Shown here: in pieces, positions 31,451 to 45,800 of the stretch
Layout: every line of letters starts with the position of its first letter
Position numbering within the stretch: position 1 is the first letter of the stretch
Assembly (NCBI GenBank): GCA_949710005.1
Contig: OX453286.1
Coordinates: forward strand, 12,340,242-12,404,241
From: Ricordea florida
Taxonomy: Eukaryota; Cnidaria; Anthozoa; Corallimorpharia; Ricordeidae
Reading direction: 5' to 3'
Length of the DNA stretch: 64,000 nt
Position numbers and translations under genes: made by a program
Notes under the pieces: generated by a model
Seen by the model: the letters and a program-made list of their open reading frames with translations, nothing else
Databases searched by the model: none
What the model was told of the DNA's origin: nothing

Positions 31451-33780
31451 GATTGGTTGAAAGATCGCACGTGGAATGTTTAACGAGACTGATCGTGAGT
31501 TATTGCACGGAATCTTCAAAAAAGCTGGGAATTCGAAGCAGTTCTAGCTGAACATTTAACCCCATAAACCATGTTGATTTCCTATAGCAATGAACTCTGA
31601 AGTTTTTGTTACTATCGTCCAGTTAGGACATAAGTCATCTAGCACCTTTTACTCCTTGAGTTTTATTTACTTTATACCCTATTGAAATCGACTTAAAAAT
31701 GAGCACGATAGCCGACTGAATTAACCGTCAAAATGAATTAAAATTATCAGAAGTAGTTGATTAGGAAATAACAAGCAAAGTTTGAGGTTATTTGGGTATA
31801 TACGGGGTATATGACCTACATAAACGTGACCAAAAACACACGATATGATCGCGAACTATTGCACGTTCGCTTTCGTCTGTAGACTGACACGTGACCTGAA
31901 CCCAGATCCACCCAATTATTTGCACTGTGCAGAAAAGACTTTCTCTAAGTCCTTTATATTAATTATTTTCCCCCTAACTCGGGGTTTGTTGGGTTAATTT
32001 AAAGGACGTCCTCTCGCGACTTCGTCCCTCGTTCGGTCGCTGTACGACCGCACTTAAAGCTCACTTCGCTCGCTTTAATTTCTCGATCTACGATAGGGCG
32101 ACTTGGAGCAAGCCTAGGTGCCGAAGAGAAGTTGACCTCACCACGGATCGTCCTTTTTCCCCAAGGAGACAGTGAAATTTGAACGTGATCTATCGAAGAG
32201 TCCGTCATGCTGTAAAATGCGGTCATGGAATGTAAAGAATTCAAATTTACACCGTAAGCCTCTTTACCAATGTCATCAAGTCAAACATTTAAGCTTTCTT
32301 GTCCCACAGAGCTCTCCTTAAATTCCTGAGCTGAGCATGGGACTGTAAACTGGTAGCTGGTCACTGGTAACAGATAACTGGTGACTGGTGTCTGATAACT
32401 GGTAACTGGCATGGTCATTGGTAATTGTTGAGTGGTCAGTTAACTGGTGACTGGTGTCTGATGACAGGAAACTCGTAGAATAGATACTGTGAATTGTTTT
32501 TTACTACCGATGCAGTACACTAAGCACCGATGCAGTACAGTAAGGCCCCATTCAGACTAGGTGCCCGTTCCCGGTTCTCGGGAATGGGCACTAGTGCCAA
32601 ATACTTCTTGGTGCACGAGAAAAAAATTTGAGCACCGCGCCCGGGAAAGAGCACTGCGTCCAAGGGTAGTGCTCGGGCACCATTTCCGGGCACGAGGACT
32701 TGTCTGACACGCTTTCATCAGTCCCCGTGCTTTTTCCCATGCCTACCTGGACTTCTTGAACAGAAGTTGAGCTGCTATAGAAGAAAGCAATCAGCAAAAG
32801 GTAGCATGTCGCTAAACATGTACACATTTGATTACAGTAAACAAAGACACATGAATTGCACATGGCAACCACTAAAAAGAGGTGTTGGGCACTAAGCCTT
32901 CTGCGCGAATGTGAACGTATTCGTTCCAGGGGTGTCTGAACAACGTCCATTTTAGTGCCTCCACAAGGGTGCGAAAACATGTTTCCAAGAAAGTCGTGGT
33001 CACGTTGGGTGACACTAACTGCGAATGTAATGCAAATCTAACGGTGAATGCGTGTGATCGTGGCGACTATAGGGGTCACCATTCTTCTATCCGTTATGGT
33101 ATTATTATTATTATTATTATTATTAGTTAAAACGTCATTGTGATTAGTTTTACTTGTTTGTTACTGTTAATGTTAAAAGATATTCCAAAATCAATAGATC
33201 ACGTTTCAAATTAATCAGTTTTTTTTTAAAATCAGTATAGAATTATTGGTGGATGCGTAACAACTTCTTGATTCAAATATACAGAATAATTCTCTGCGTC
33301 AAAAAGATATAATGATAACCACACAATCGTTTTTAGTTACGTTTGGTTCGTTTTCACCAGCTGTGTCCTCAATTGGAGGATATTTGCTTTTCGGACGAGT
33401 AACGTTCAGATGTCGAACGATAATCCTGGTTAATGTGAAAATCTCTTGAGTCATGTAAGTCGTTTTAGCCATTGATGGGCTCCTGGTAGTATTAGTTACT
33501 GAAAACGGTTGATTGGAGTCTATGTTATGAAAGAGAATGTTTATTGATTTATGTTTTTTTTTTTTGGAATTAAAGTCTTTGTAAATTGATTGGTAGCAAT
33601 GCGTTTTGATTCCCCTACCAAACCAAACTAACCAAAATTCCAGTAACCAGTAACCAATCACCAGTTACCAGTGTTTATGCTGACCTGCTCGCACCAGACC
33701 ACCAAGGTTGATCGCCTGGTTGTTTTCATACGGCGGCCAATTTATTCCTTTTTGCGATGCAGCGCGGGTGATCGGACATA
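31451..33780. promoter_or_regulatory. Shared upstream region between divergent PEPCK and NBN
   Basis: The two genes are transcribed away from this 2.3-kb interval, which must hold both promoters. I do not see a clear TATA box. It also contains a degenerate CTGGTAACTGGTGA array (32340-32470) with its inverted form at 33640-33672. There is also a GC-rich hairpin (GTGCCCGTTCCC near 32561, GGGAATGGGCAC near 32580) and an ATT microsatellite. Part of it is therefore repeat-derived. Confidence 0.5.
33101..33125. repeat. (ATT)n microsatellite
   Basis: About eight perfect ATT units upstream of NBN. Confidence 0.9.
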
Positions 33781-33823
33781 ATGTGGCTTTTGTCGCCGAT
33801 AGAAGGAATAAAAACATCTAAAT
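33781..33823 (+). CDS. NBN: NBN exon 1
   Basis: MWLLSPIEGIKTSK plus one base, then donor GTAAGA. MW and the spacing to the FHA core match human nibrin residue for residue in length (GRK ends at residue 29 in both). Confidence 0.88.
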
Positions 33824-36800
33824 GTAAGAACTAGAATACGACTATCAGGCTGGTGAATTCTTAACTGACCTTATTGCAAAATACGAATTATATTTTTTCC
33901 AGGTGTTGGTTTAGTGAGCGGAACTGAACACGTTGTTGGAAGAAAAGGTATGCATTCCCGCGCCGGTCTCTGCACTAATGTTGCATGATGATGTCGTGTC
34001 TCTACAAGTATATCGCCTTACCCACCAGTTCTAGATAGACCATGAAACGCATCTGTAGCCCACTGAATTGATGTGTCTGTTTATATGTAAGGTGTATTTT
34101 ATATAGTGGTGCAAATACATCATGAAATCTTCTATCGTTATGCATGTGTTACAACGCGCAGTTTGCGCTAAATTATCGCAGCAAATATTCAGACTGTACA
34201 TGTATCCGGCATCCTATCCATAGTCGAGCAAGTCTGTGATTACCCTTTACAGATTGTTCCGTGCTGATCCAAGGTGATCCATCCATTAGCCGCCGCCATG
34301 CTGTTATTACAGTTCAGCACAGCCAGGACAGTCTGGTAATCGTTACATGTAGTTTCCCCCACATAAGACTTCCTTTTTTCTGTTTTGCTTATGTACGGAT
34401 GTTAGTTTCAATGGTTCAAATGCTTAGTTTTCTAGTTGATTTTGTCTGAGATTTAGAAGACCATTTGGTTGTTTAGGATCTGTACTATGGAAGTTTGCCA
34501 TGTAACCAGTTTGTTATATTGACCAGTCTTTTGTACTCAAATACTATAGCAACAACATAATAATATTATGTGGAAAGGAACGTGATATGGTGAAGTTATG
34601 GGTAAGATTCCCGTACAGGTCCCTACTTCATTATGCATTCTGTAACTATACTATTTCGTTCTTCGAACACAAGAAATATTTGCACGTGCCTTACACCAGA
34701 CAAGACAGCTTCAGCATGCATAATGAAGTAGGGACCTGTGCGGAAATCTTACCAAGTTATGTACAGTATATGCTCTTAATCCTTTACATTCCTAGTGGAA
34801 AGTAGGGCTTCAACTATAACTTGCTGGCTGACCCTGTTTTGTGCCAGACCTTCTTCTTTGTGCCATGAATACCTTCTTTACTGTAACTCTGCAAACCTCT
34901 ACAAACTTAATTTGTATGGGGAAGTACATTGAGCCAAACTGGACTTCCTACAATGAAACTACTCAAAAAATCCTTTTAATAAGGAGAACAACTACCCAAA
35001 AAACTATCTGTTGCATTGCTTTAAACCATCTCCTCTACCCTGCAAAGACCCAGAAGCCAAAAGCTCATGCTTTGCAATAGTTCCATACATCCACAGTCAC
35101 AGAACCTATCAATTGAAGATGCCTAAAAACCCTTCTTAACATTAAGCCACATCTTTACCAATCCCAAGGATCCTGTACCAAAGGAATAAAAGAGTGTTGT
35201 CATTTATTCCATCCCTTGTAATGATTGTAATCAAGGATATGTCAATTTGATACTTGCTTAAAAGAACACCAAAAATCAGTTATTATAAAAGTTACAAAAA
35301 GAAGAAAAAAACTCTGCCTTGGTGGAACATGTGTACCTAACCAACCATGCCATTGGGTAGGATAATTCTTGAATTATCACCACTAACTGCTGCTACCATC
35401 AACGACATTGTTTAAAAGCTTTGCATGTAAATAGCACTCATGCTCCATTGAACTGTGTTGGTGGCAAGTTATTATCCAATGCTTATTTGCACCTGGTAAA
35501 GCAATACCATTTCTTTGCGGGTATGAAAAGAACTACAGTCTTACTCAATCACGTCTGAAGAAGACACTAGATAAGAGTGTCGAAACTTTGGGTCTGTGAA
35601 TTATAACTTTTTAAGGAGATACTTGCTCTTTACCCTGTGGTTTGAATATTTTTGTAATAATTTGGCTCTACGTGTGAGAATTATGGTCTAATTAATTTCA
35701 TGTCCTGTACCACCATTCAATGAACTTTCACTTTCCTCTTATCTTTTTTGTATTTTAAATAAGTGATAACTTCTTTCTACTTCAGGGTGATCCTGGTAAA
35801 TTAGCAAAGGTGTTTTTAGAAGACTCTTCAAAGTATGGTACTTTCCTAAATGGGAATAGGGTCTCTGGGACACTGAACCTCAACTCTGGGGACAAAATAT
35901 TGTTTGGAAAAAATAACAGTCACTTCAGGTGAGGCACAGCTGTTAAGTAAGAACCACATTGACAATAAGGAGTACTGGTAGTGTTCTTGACTAGCACTGA
36001 TATTATAGTCTTTTTGGAAATGTGATCTTTCGAGAACTTACATGATGTGGAACCTGTGAAGGTCTTTTCCAGACTGCTATTAGTAGTTGAAATATTGAGA
36101 AATTAGTGACATTAAACTAATGATGGCCTAATACCCACATTACAAATTTGTTCCAAATTAGTTGTTGGTAAATTTTTTAAATATAGCTTACTGGGCAAAG
36201 TGACCTAAAACTTTTAACTGCAGCAACCAAAGACAGCCTCTGATTTTTGTCTTGACATCAAACTAAAGAAACTGAGTATAGCCTCACACTTGTGGCAGCA
36301 GCCCTGGTGAAATGTATTGCAATGTTTATTAATCAGTGATCAGTGATAAGTGAAGTGTAGTCTATTTAGCTGGAGATGTTTATTTTACTCTGAAGATGTT
36401 TTACTATAATTTTATGACATGAAGCAAAAATTGCTACCAGAAAGTTGTATAATGATTTAGAATGAAGTAATGGTCTGCGTAAGAACTAGGCAAAAGAACA
36501 ATAGGCTAGTGCAATAGCAGCAGTTACGTTTCAGGCGCTAATTCCCCTAATTACATTTTATCTGAATGATCTGATTGGCCCATAAGCAAAAAGCACGAAT
36601 TTTGAATTTAGAATTTGATTTCAGATCCCTTCTAAATCATTAACATAACATTTCATTCGGGCTACGCGTTAGATACATTAAAAATTGTATCATGTCGTAA
36701 GGCTGGACAATTCCTATGCGCCAACATCAAGAAAATTAAACTGATGTAGAATAACATCGGGATCGGTTCCGTGAACCATCAATCAGCAACCTTGTTAAGG

Positions 36801-39800
36801 CCACTTCGCTTGAATTTCACAAAAGAACTGTCAGTTTGTGATCCAAAGCAGTATCTTTTTTACTCGTGTTTGGGAGTGCGCCAAAGATGCGCGAAATAAA
36901 TCCCTGGCTGCAATTCGTAAACGTTCTGTGAGTGTATTTCAAAACAAGTCTTCTGCAAACTCACTACAAGCCGACAGAAACATTTCAGTACACACAATTC
37001 GCTTCCTGCCACCCACCAGGGGTTAGTAAAGGCTTCATCAAAGGCGAAACATTTAGGCTGCTTTGAACTAACTCTTCAAAAAATACTTTGGAAGAGAATA
37101 TTGTAGCATTCAGATCGTGCCTTTACGCGAGAGGTTATCCAGATAATAACCTCTTGCATTAAGTCCTCTCAGAAGTGAAATTCGAAGAGCGAAAGGCGGC
37201 TCTTCAACAAAATAAAAGAACGCACAATATAATTCTTCCTTTTGTCACACAATACCACCCAGCGGTGCCTAAGTTAAAGAAAATCTTATTGAGCAAATGG
37301 CATTTAATACATGCATTTTCAACCTTTACTGAGTAAGATATACAAAGAGCCTCCCATCATATCGTACAAAAGAGAAAAATCACTCAAGGACATAATCGTG
37401 AGATCCAAACTCTAAAGGCAAAGAAACTTCACTTGCGAACAGCGGGAGTCGTGTAAGCCTGTCACAACTTTTTTTAAATTTGAGATCATTCATGACGCGC
37501 GTTTTCCGCTCTAACTTTTGATTGGCGCATAGAACAATGCTAATATTTTACCGCGAGGTACACAGAGGGGACCTGGGGAAAACTAAGGAGAAACATGTTG
37601 TTTATATCGGGTTTTTCATTGTTTTTTCAACCATTTTTGGCCGTCCACCAATCAGATTCGTCGATTTAATTGATATTTATAATTAAGAGTTCACACTTTT
37701 TAATCGATTTTGCATTTGACCTGCCTAGTTCTTACGCGGACCATTACTTAAACATCCATCTGCTGCTGTACTTGAGCTATACTTGTCTTTTCATATTTTA
37801 CGAAAAAAAAAAACAGAATCGAAGACATACTGACTTTTGAGCATTTGAATGTTTATTCAATACAATGTATGAATGTTTGTGTGTTTTTGATTGGTCAAAT
37901 CACCATTCTGAGCCTATTTTGAGCTCTTTTGGTTTGTTTGCTGAAAATGTTATAGGTTAGAGTACACACCTTTGGTGGTTGTTCCGTCATGTTTGGATGA
38001 AAACAAGAAGAAGGAACTCAGAAGTAACATCATCAGACTTGGTCAGTGAGATTCACATATAGTATTGTGCAAAAGAAACGCAAACAAACTTCAACAAATG
38101 TCAGCCTTTGTTCTTGCAAAGTTTTGTTGAAATTTCTTTCACATGAATATATTCTAGTTAGTAAATCACTCAACTCATTTGTTTTTAGTCTTATCTAATG
38201 TTACACCTTTTCTGCCAAGACACCATACCATTACTTTACATGTAGGTTTATCTCAGTTGTACTTTCCATTTACCAGTACTTTTAGTTTACTTATTTGCTT
38301 ACGTTACAGTTATTACCTAATTTCCAAACTGTATTGATAAGTTAGAGTATGTGCACAACTCACAAATAGCAAAGGCTTATTAAGGCATGTTCTGTAAATA
38401 TATAACTGCATAGATTATCAAATTTAAAAAGTCTAAGGAAAACTAGAAAAAATGGTTAATAACACAGTAGAGCACAGTTAATGACATGCAAAAGTGCAGT
38501 GCTTGAAATTAGCGGTTGCCCGTTCGGGCAACCATTTTTAGGAAAAATAAAGGGCTAGATGCCCAAAAGAATTTGTTGGACAGCCCAAGAAAAATTGAAG
38601 TACTTACATTACTGTGATGCTTAACAGAATAAAGAATAGAAGCTTTAACCTTGAGACACAAAAACAGCTCTAAATGCGAGGTTTATCTCCTGATACTGAT
38701 AGATGGATGAGGATCCATGACAAGTTGTAAAACAAAGGAAATGGAAGGTTGTAACTGTTAATAGTGCCTTTTCACTCTCATGATCAGCGGCAATGTTTAA
38801 CGGAAACAAAAGAAGATGTTTGCATAAGAATAGAGCTTAATTCCTAGAGGATTAGTTTGGGACACCAACATGGCCACCTTTTCTTTGTTTGGGAACACCA
38901 ACATGGCTGCCGTGAGGTCATGTGCAAACGCTCTATTGAATGCCATTCATTTGATTCAATAAGCCACGATAAGCTTGTCGTGTTGTCTTCAAACCCAGAC
39001 CTCCTATTAAATATTTATTATTTGGAGCACTTTGAGGACTGTGAAAACAGAGGCATACTGAGGGGTATTATTTATCTGGTCAAACCCCATCTAGGCAAAA
39101 ATCATAGAACATGTTACGGGCAACCAAGTCCTTATCAGGGCAACCAAAGTCAGGGGCCAGGTTGTCCGGCATTTGCTTTAAGGACAACCTGGATTTTTTT
39201 TCTAATTTCGAGCACTGCAAAAGGGGGATACATTTAGTAGACAGATAAAGTTTACTTATAAGAAAACGTATATAAACATAGAAAAATAATGAATAACAAG
39301 ATTGGATATTGAGCTAACTAAATGGAAGGGTATGAAACAGCTGAGATTGCTAATTCAGTGTGTATTGGAAAATAGGTCCAGGCTTTAGCTCTAAAACATG
39401 TGAAAAAATTACATTGCTCACTTGGTCTTGTATGTTTAAAGTAAAAATTCACAGTGGAAGAAACCCTAGTATTATATGAATGAGCAGAGTGCAGGGGATA
39501 GACTCACAAAATATTGGCCTGTTGCCAGTGGAATTTGCTCATTTTCACTGAAAATGTGTGAAATTCAACAAAAGTAGTACAGTAGGTTGTCCAAGTCAGA
39601 TTGGATTTGAGTCAGCGGCGATTTGCTGGATTTTGATTTTGCCCTGATTTTGATTTTGATTTTGATTTTGCTCTGATTTTGATTTTGCTTTGTATGATTA
39701 TACTTGATTTTGTTGGATCTTCTTGATTTTTGTCAGACCTGATTCTGGCTGATTTTTTTGATTTTGATTTTGATTTGGTCGGATTTCGACAGATTTTGAT

Positions 39801-42800
39801 GGATTTTTGCCTGCTTTGACAGATTTTCTCTGATTTTGTTTGGATCAGTAATTTGTGTGTATAATGCTCCCACCCTTATTTAATCTTATGCAGGATTAGT
39901 TTGAAAAAATCGGCTCATTTGTCTCCTGTATACTTCTACAAATCATTGAGTTTTGTTTGCACTGCTTTTGGACAATACTGTTAGTAGTGAAAATATATCT
40001 ATGGAAGTATTTTAAAGTAGGTGAAATCAGCTGCTGCAGTTACAAGGACAGTCTTATTTCATTTGGACATGTAGGTGGCCACATAATTAATGAGTGGAGG
40101 CCAGGAATTGTGACACATCTAGTCATGGATGGACTGATGTTCACTATAAAGGTGAGTGAATAAGGATTATTGACAATGATTATCAGTAAGTATGATTATT
40201 AACAAATCCTTAGTGACATTCAAAATAATTATTGGACAGTAATAATATTTTAAACTGGGATCCAGTTTTTAGGTAATTCTTGCAGAATTGGATGAAGTGT
40301 TTTGATTGATTAGTGGGGTCTTGGTGTGAACACAGGTGAAAACAAATGTGTGGAAGAAATGACAGTGAAGTCAAAATTAAGGTGTATGTAATAGCTGAGC
40401 AGCTCACTGCAGTCACACTATTCTCTAGTTATATGTACAGTGTACAGTACATGTAGGTTTCTTTAATAACAGCTCTTTTTTTACAGCACAAAATAGTTAC
40501 TTATTTTTTTTTTGTGGATACATCTTTATCCTATATTTAGCATTACCCAAGTTTAAGTAATGTCAACTGACATTTATGTTTGTTTTGTATTTGTCCTTTT
40601 AAAACAGTAGTTATTATTGTTACTGGATTTAAGTCATCACAGATGTTAGTAGTTTAAAACTGTATTATTTAGTAAACCATATGGATAAGATAGAAAATAA
40701 GTCTGTGTTAGTTTAAGTAACTGTCTATCAGGTATTAATTTCAAAAACGTAAAGATGACATGTTTCTCTGATCAATGTATATAGTCAGACTAATATTAAT
40801 TTAATTACTCCTCTGTGTTTCTCAGGTGATTCATGCTTTGGCAGATTGTTGCCCAATTGTTACCCCAGCTTACTTTGATGATCTTATTAATGGAATTGAC
40901 AAAGATTTCATGCTTCCTCCTTTGGAAGGGTAGGAATTGTGAAAATTGCTTTTGGTCACTTGTGTTGCAGTGGAAAATTGTCACCATACTGGCTGAGAAT
41001 ATTATGCTAAAGGGAAGGGGTTGTTCATTCAAAACTTTCATTAGAGGAAGGAGCTGCTGTCATGTTGATTATATTTTGTCATATTTTTGCCAGTTGATAC
41101 TTGAAAGGTATTACCTTACATTGACTCAGTTTGAGGTCCATACTGTAAATAACAGACCAACATCTATGAACTTTGATTTATGGCCTTAACTTCATAGGCT
41201 TTCCAATTGCACTTACCAAGATCAGGACCTAAGAGACCTTAAAATTAATTTTTGTTCCAAAATTGGGGATTTAAGTTTTGAAAATGGTAATTAAAATCAT
41301 TGTAATTACATAATGATCACTTAAACCTTCTCCAAAGTTGTCTTTGCAAATATTTTAAATGCTGGAAAGTGAAGAACCGTACATGGCCTATTAAAGAGTC
41401 CCTGTCAGGGGGGTACCCATGTCCCCCTTCTGAATTGTGCAAGCAACTCTGACGGCATTTGGCAAGAATCTTGTTTTGCTTGTCGGAATTTTGTCTGACT
41501 CTCAGAGGAGTTGTGTCAGGGAATTAAACCTTGTTTGATTGAAACAAAGGTACAATAATAGGTCATACCTTTATTTGATTAAAAAACAATATGAAAACAA
41601 ACATCAGGAGAAAAAGACAGTGCTATCCAAGTTTGAAAGAAGTGATCTGTTCTAGCCATATTTTGCCATTTCTGATAGTGGAGTCGATAGTAATGTATTT
41701 GAAGAAATTGCTTGCGATATGGACAAAGAGATTGGTCTTTAATGCACCATGACTGATCATTATGTATATGCAAATGTTTTGAACATTCACGCTTCTGAAA
41801 TTCACTGTCAGTCTACTTTGACTTTGGCGTTGCCAGTTTGTGGCTCTCATGTTGCTGGTTCAAGGCCATGTGGCTTGTCAGAATTTACCCCTAGCTGAGC
41901 CTCATTAAATGAACCAATTATAGGGACCTAATATAAGTTATCACTGACATCACTGTGTTTTTATTAAACTGATATTGTAAGAATAAGTTGAAATCATCAC
42001 AGTTGAAGCCATTTTGGAGTTGATTTTAAAGTTACACAAAATCATATGCATGATGATACACAAGATCAATATTTATTTGCTGTCTCGGCAGTATCACTGT
42101 TAAGTTACAACCTGCTTTGTTTTTGATTTTTCAGTTGCACTTATTGTTCCAGAAAGCAATTATTATTTCTAACGTTCACTATTATACTGAGATATTTTAT
42201 GGAAATCGTCCATTTTTATTGTTGATTTTAGGTATCTACCTGACCTTAAAGAGGAAACTATAAGTCCTCAAGATGTGAGCTTCTTGCCTAACGAAGCCAG
42301 AAGAACTTTGTTTACAGGGAAAACTTTTATTTTTATCAGCAAAAAACAGGTAAGTTTCAGAGATTATCTGAGTTCAACACAAAAGCACAGTTTCTGTATC
42401 CTGTCATTTGGCATTTAGGTTTTTCCCAGATTTTAGCATTCTTTCCATGTTCCTTTGTAGCACAAAAGAATGCGGCATGCAGTAGAATTAAGTGGTGGAA
42501 TATCAGTTCTGAGGGATAGTCAAGGAAGTGAGACAGACAGTGGCTTAGTATCCAGAGATGTGTGTGTCATGATGGTAGACCCAAAGGAGCAGAATGCCTT
42601 TCCAGCAATTTCTCAGCAGTGGATTGCTCATGTTGTGGAAACCCTGAGAAGGTGTGTTTTGCAGACTTTTCTTCGCAAAGGGCTTGGTCATGAAAAATAG
42701 GTTATTAGCAGTGTCATTGGGCATCAAGCAAACTGAATATTTTTCGATTGAATCGAATGGCAAAAAACTAGATGGCAAGAAACTACTTTTAGGAAAGCAA

Positions 42801-45800
42801 TTTTTGGTTAACATGCAAACTCATTAATTATTTTAGGTTGTGTTGTGATAGAGGAGTTGTTTCATCACTGGACAAAATAAACCAATATGGTTTTTCAGTC
42901 CACTTTTATGAAATGCAAATGTAAACTTATACATCCCCTTGCTTTTCAGTACCCTACACCCCTGTCCCCCTGAATTGCAAAAATAATCAGGGAAGCTTCT
43001 CTTAAGCTACATTTAGTTTGTATACATCTCGGTGTTTTGAAGGGTAACCAGATTGAAGCTAAATTTTGTTCCCTTTTAAGGCACAAATGCAGGCCAATTC
43101 CAGAGTCAGAAGTTGGGTTAGCACTTCTTTATGTGAGTTTGGACAAATACTGCAATCCAAGTATAACTGCTGGTACGTATGACACTTTTTTGTGTGAACA
43201 GAACTAATTTGGTTTTTGCCATCATTGCTTTGTCAAGTGGCCAAGACAACTGAATGGGCACCTCTGAATGGTGGAGTGGAAATGATTTTCAGTTCTTTGC
43301 TTCTTCTCGCAAATCAATATTCCCGTTAAACAGAGTTTTTTGCATGCCTTGTTTCTAAGTACTCCTTGTTAAATTTGTGCATTTTAACGTATTCTCTGTG
43401 TTCTTACAGTTCCACCTTTGACACAGAGCCTTGTTGATCAATCTTTCCAAGCAGCCGAAGTTATGTCACAAAGGATTTGCTCAGAACAGTTCACAGTCCA
43501 GGAAATGCAGGTAAACTGGCACAAATAAACAAAGGAAGCAAAAAAGAGGCAGTTGTGTGAAACGTATCCAGCAGTGCATATTTTTGCTGCTTTGCCACCT
43601 TACTTGCCTGCTTGTTTCATTTGAAGAACTTGTACATGTTTCAGTTGCTTTCGTACCATAAATCCTCTGTTAAGCTAAATGCAGCATTATAGGTTTACCA
43701 TATTTAAAGATTTTTATTTTTGTAGATTCGAGAGTTATCTAACCCTGGTTTGTGCTACAAGAATCAGAAAACTCCGAAAATACAAGTTACCAAATAAACA
43801 GACACTAAAGCCTTCCATCAGGCTACCTACAGTCTTGGAACTTATGATTTCAAGCAGGAGTCCGGTTTCATGTTAATTATTATTCAGTCAAACTATTTCT
43901 TCGTTTCCGATTGGCTAAAATGCCTTGGTTTATTCGTCATATTCAGCAAGATAATGTCAAGTGTCCAAGAATCCACGCTATTATCCTACAATTGACGTCA
44001 GTTGACGCCAATTGTAGCATAATCGCATGGATTTTTGGATACTTTACGTCACCGAACTTGCATCTCTGAGAGAACAGGAAAATGGCGGGTGAAAGGTTTT
44101 CAACATTGAATTAGGAAGATATCAGTAAGTTGCTGAGAGAAAAGGACAGTTTTAACGCGCAAAAATCGACGATTACAATTTAAGTGACAACTGAAACCGG
44201 GGATTTTAGAGAGTGAAAGATAGTCGCAATTCACAATTTTTCATTAACTGATTTCAATTATCTAACATTTTAACTTTCTTTTCAAGATTTTTAAATGTTT
44301 AATGCGTTAATAAGTTGTATTGCAGTGGTGGGAGCAACTACAGAATACAGGGCCACCTTGGTCCACCTCGTTTACAGGTGTCGGAGGCTTTTGTAGAACG
44401 AAGCAGATAACAATGGACACTATTGTTATGCAAAGTTAGGTAAATAAGTGGCCCTGTATTCTGTAGTTTAGCCTAGTGGTGTTCGCGAGGTGACGTGTTG
44501 GAATCTCGTTCCAGTCTTTTCCTTTCTTTAAGTTTGATTGCAATTGCTAAACATTATGTGAATAATGCGAGGGTCAAATCTTCAATTACGTTTCCAACCG
44601 CTGTGCAATATACAATAAATAGGTGTACGGTCGTTTCGCCCGAAGGTCAGTTCGCCCGAAACCCAGTTCGCACTAGCTAAAGGTATTTCGCTCGAACCTT
44701 TAAGGTCAATTCGCCGGAACGAAAAGCCGTTTCGAAACGAATTAAGTTCGGGCGAACTGACCATCGGGCAAAACGACTGGTTACTCTAATTGTTCAAATG
44801 TACTGTACTGAATACTTTGATAACCGCAACGGGTAACATTGAATTTGACAATTTCGTAAAGACGTCAGAAAATCAATTCCAGTTATCTTGCACATTCCAA
44901 GGATTACTTGGGGATCATTTCGGGGCCGGGATCATTTCATGGTCGATTTGGGGATCATTTCGGGGTCTGTACAGATCCCTCGTAACAGTGGCTGTTATTG
45001 CATGTTGCATTGAAGAAGAAACTTAGTTCAGGCTTTTTGTTTTTGTTTAGTTTAAGAAACCAACTCTGGCTGTGAAGCAGATACGAGAAACCCAGCCTCA
45101 GTCAGTGGATAAAGTATTGATTGGGCCTCAGGACGATGAGACAGCCTCCAGGATATGTACTGGCAAGAGGTGAGTGTCTGCTGCTCTGAAAACTGTTTTC
45201 ATTTTACTGGAATGGCCGAGGCCGAAGGATGATGGAAGTGTTGAGGTTAAGAAAGGTGTTTTATTACTTCATTGTGAATAAACTGTTACTTTCTGCTTAA
45301 TAGTGCTTGTAACAGTTGTGTCCAGTAAAGGTTCCTTAAAACGCATCTAAAATCTATAAATATAAAATGGATATAGAAAGGTAAGAACTACTACGTTTTA
45401 AAAGACTTAAACTATGATACAATAAAAATAGCTAAGTTCTAAAAAATAGAGGTGTTCTCAATCTGAGTATTCTTTTAAAAGAGGATATACTATCCGCCTG
45501 CTTAATATCGTCCGCAACACTGTTTCAAAGGCGCGTTGTGGCCACAGGGAAAGCCCTGTCTCCATAGGTAACCGTGTGTCCTGGGTACACGGAGCAAATT
45601 CCTTGTTGAGGATCTCAAAGTGCGTTGGGAACGGTAAGAATCAAGCAGCTGGGAAATGTACACAGTTGCTAATCCATTCTGTGCCTTGTAAGTGATGAGC
45701 ATGGTCTTGAGGCGTGTTTTTTTTTGTGATGTTGCGGATTTGGATTTCTGATCCGAGATCACACGTATCATGGCGCATCAACCGATGAATCCACTCTGGA

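Noticed and set aside
32340..33672. A transposon bounded by CTGGTAAC-like arrays upstream of NBN
   Set aside because: The inverted similarity is low-complexity and no target duplication could be read, so it is mentioned only as repeat-like sequence.
38857..39237. 126-codon frame as hAT transposase
   Set aside because: It has no transposase motif and crosses the element's right end.
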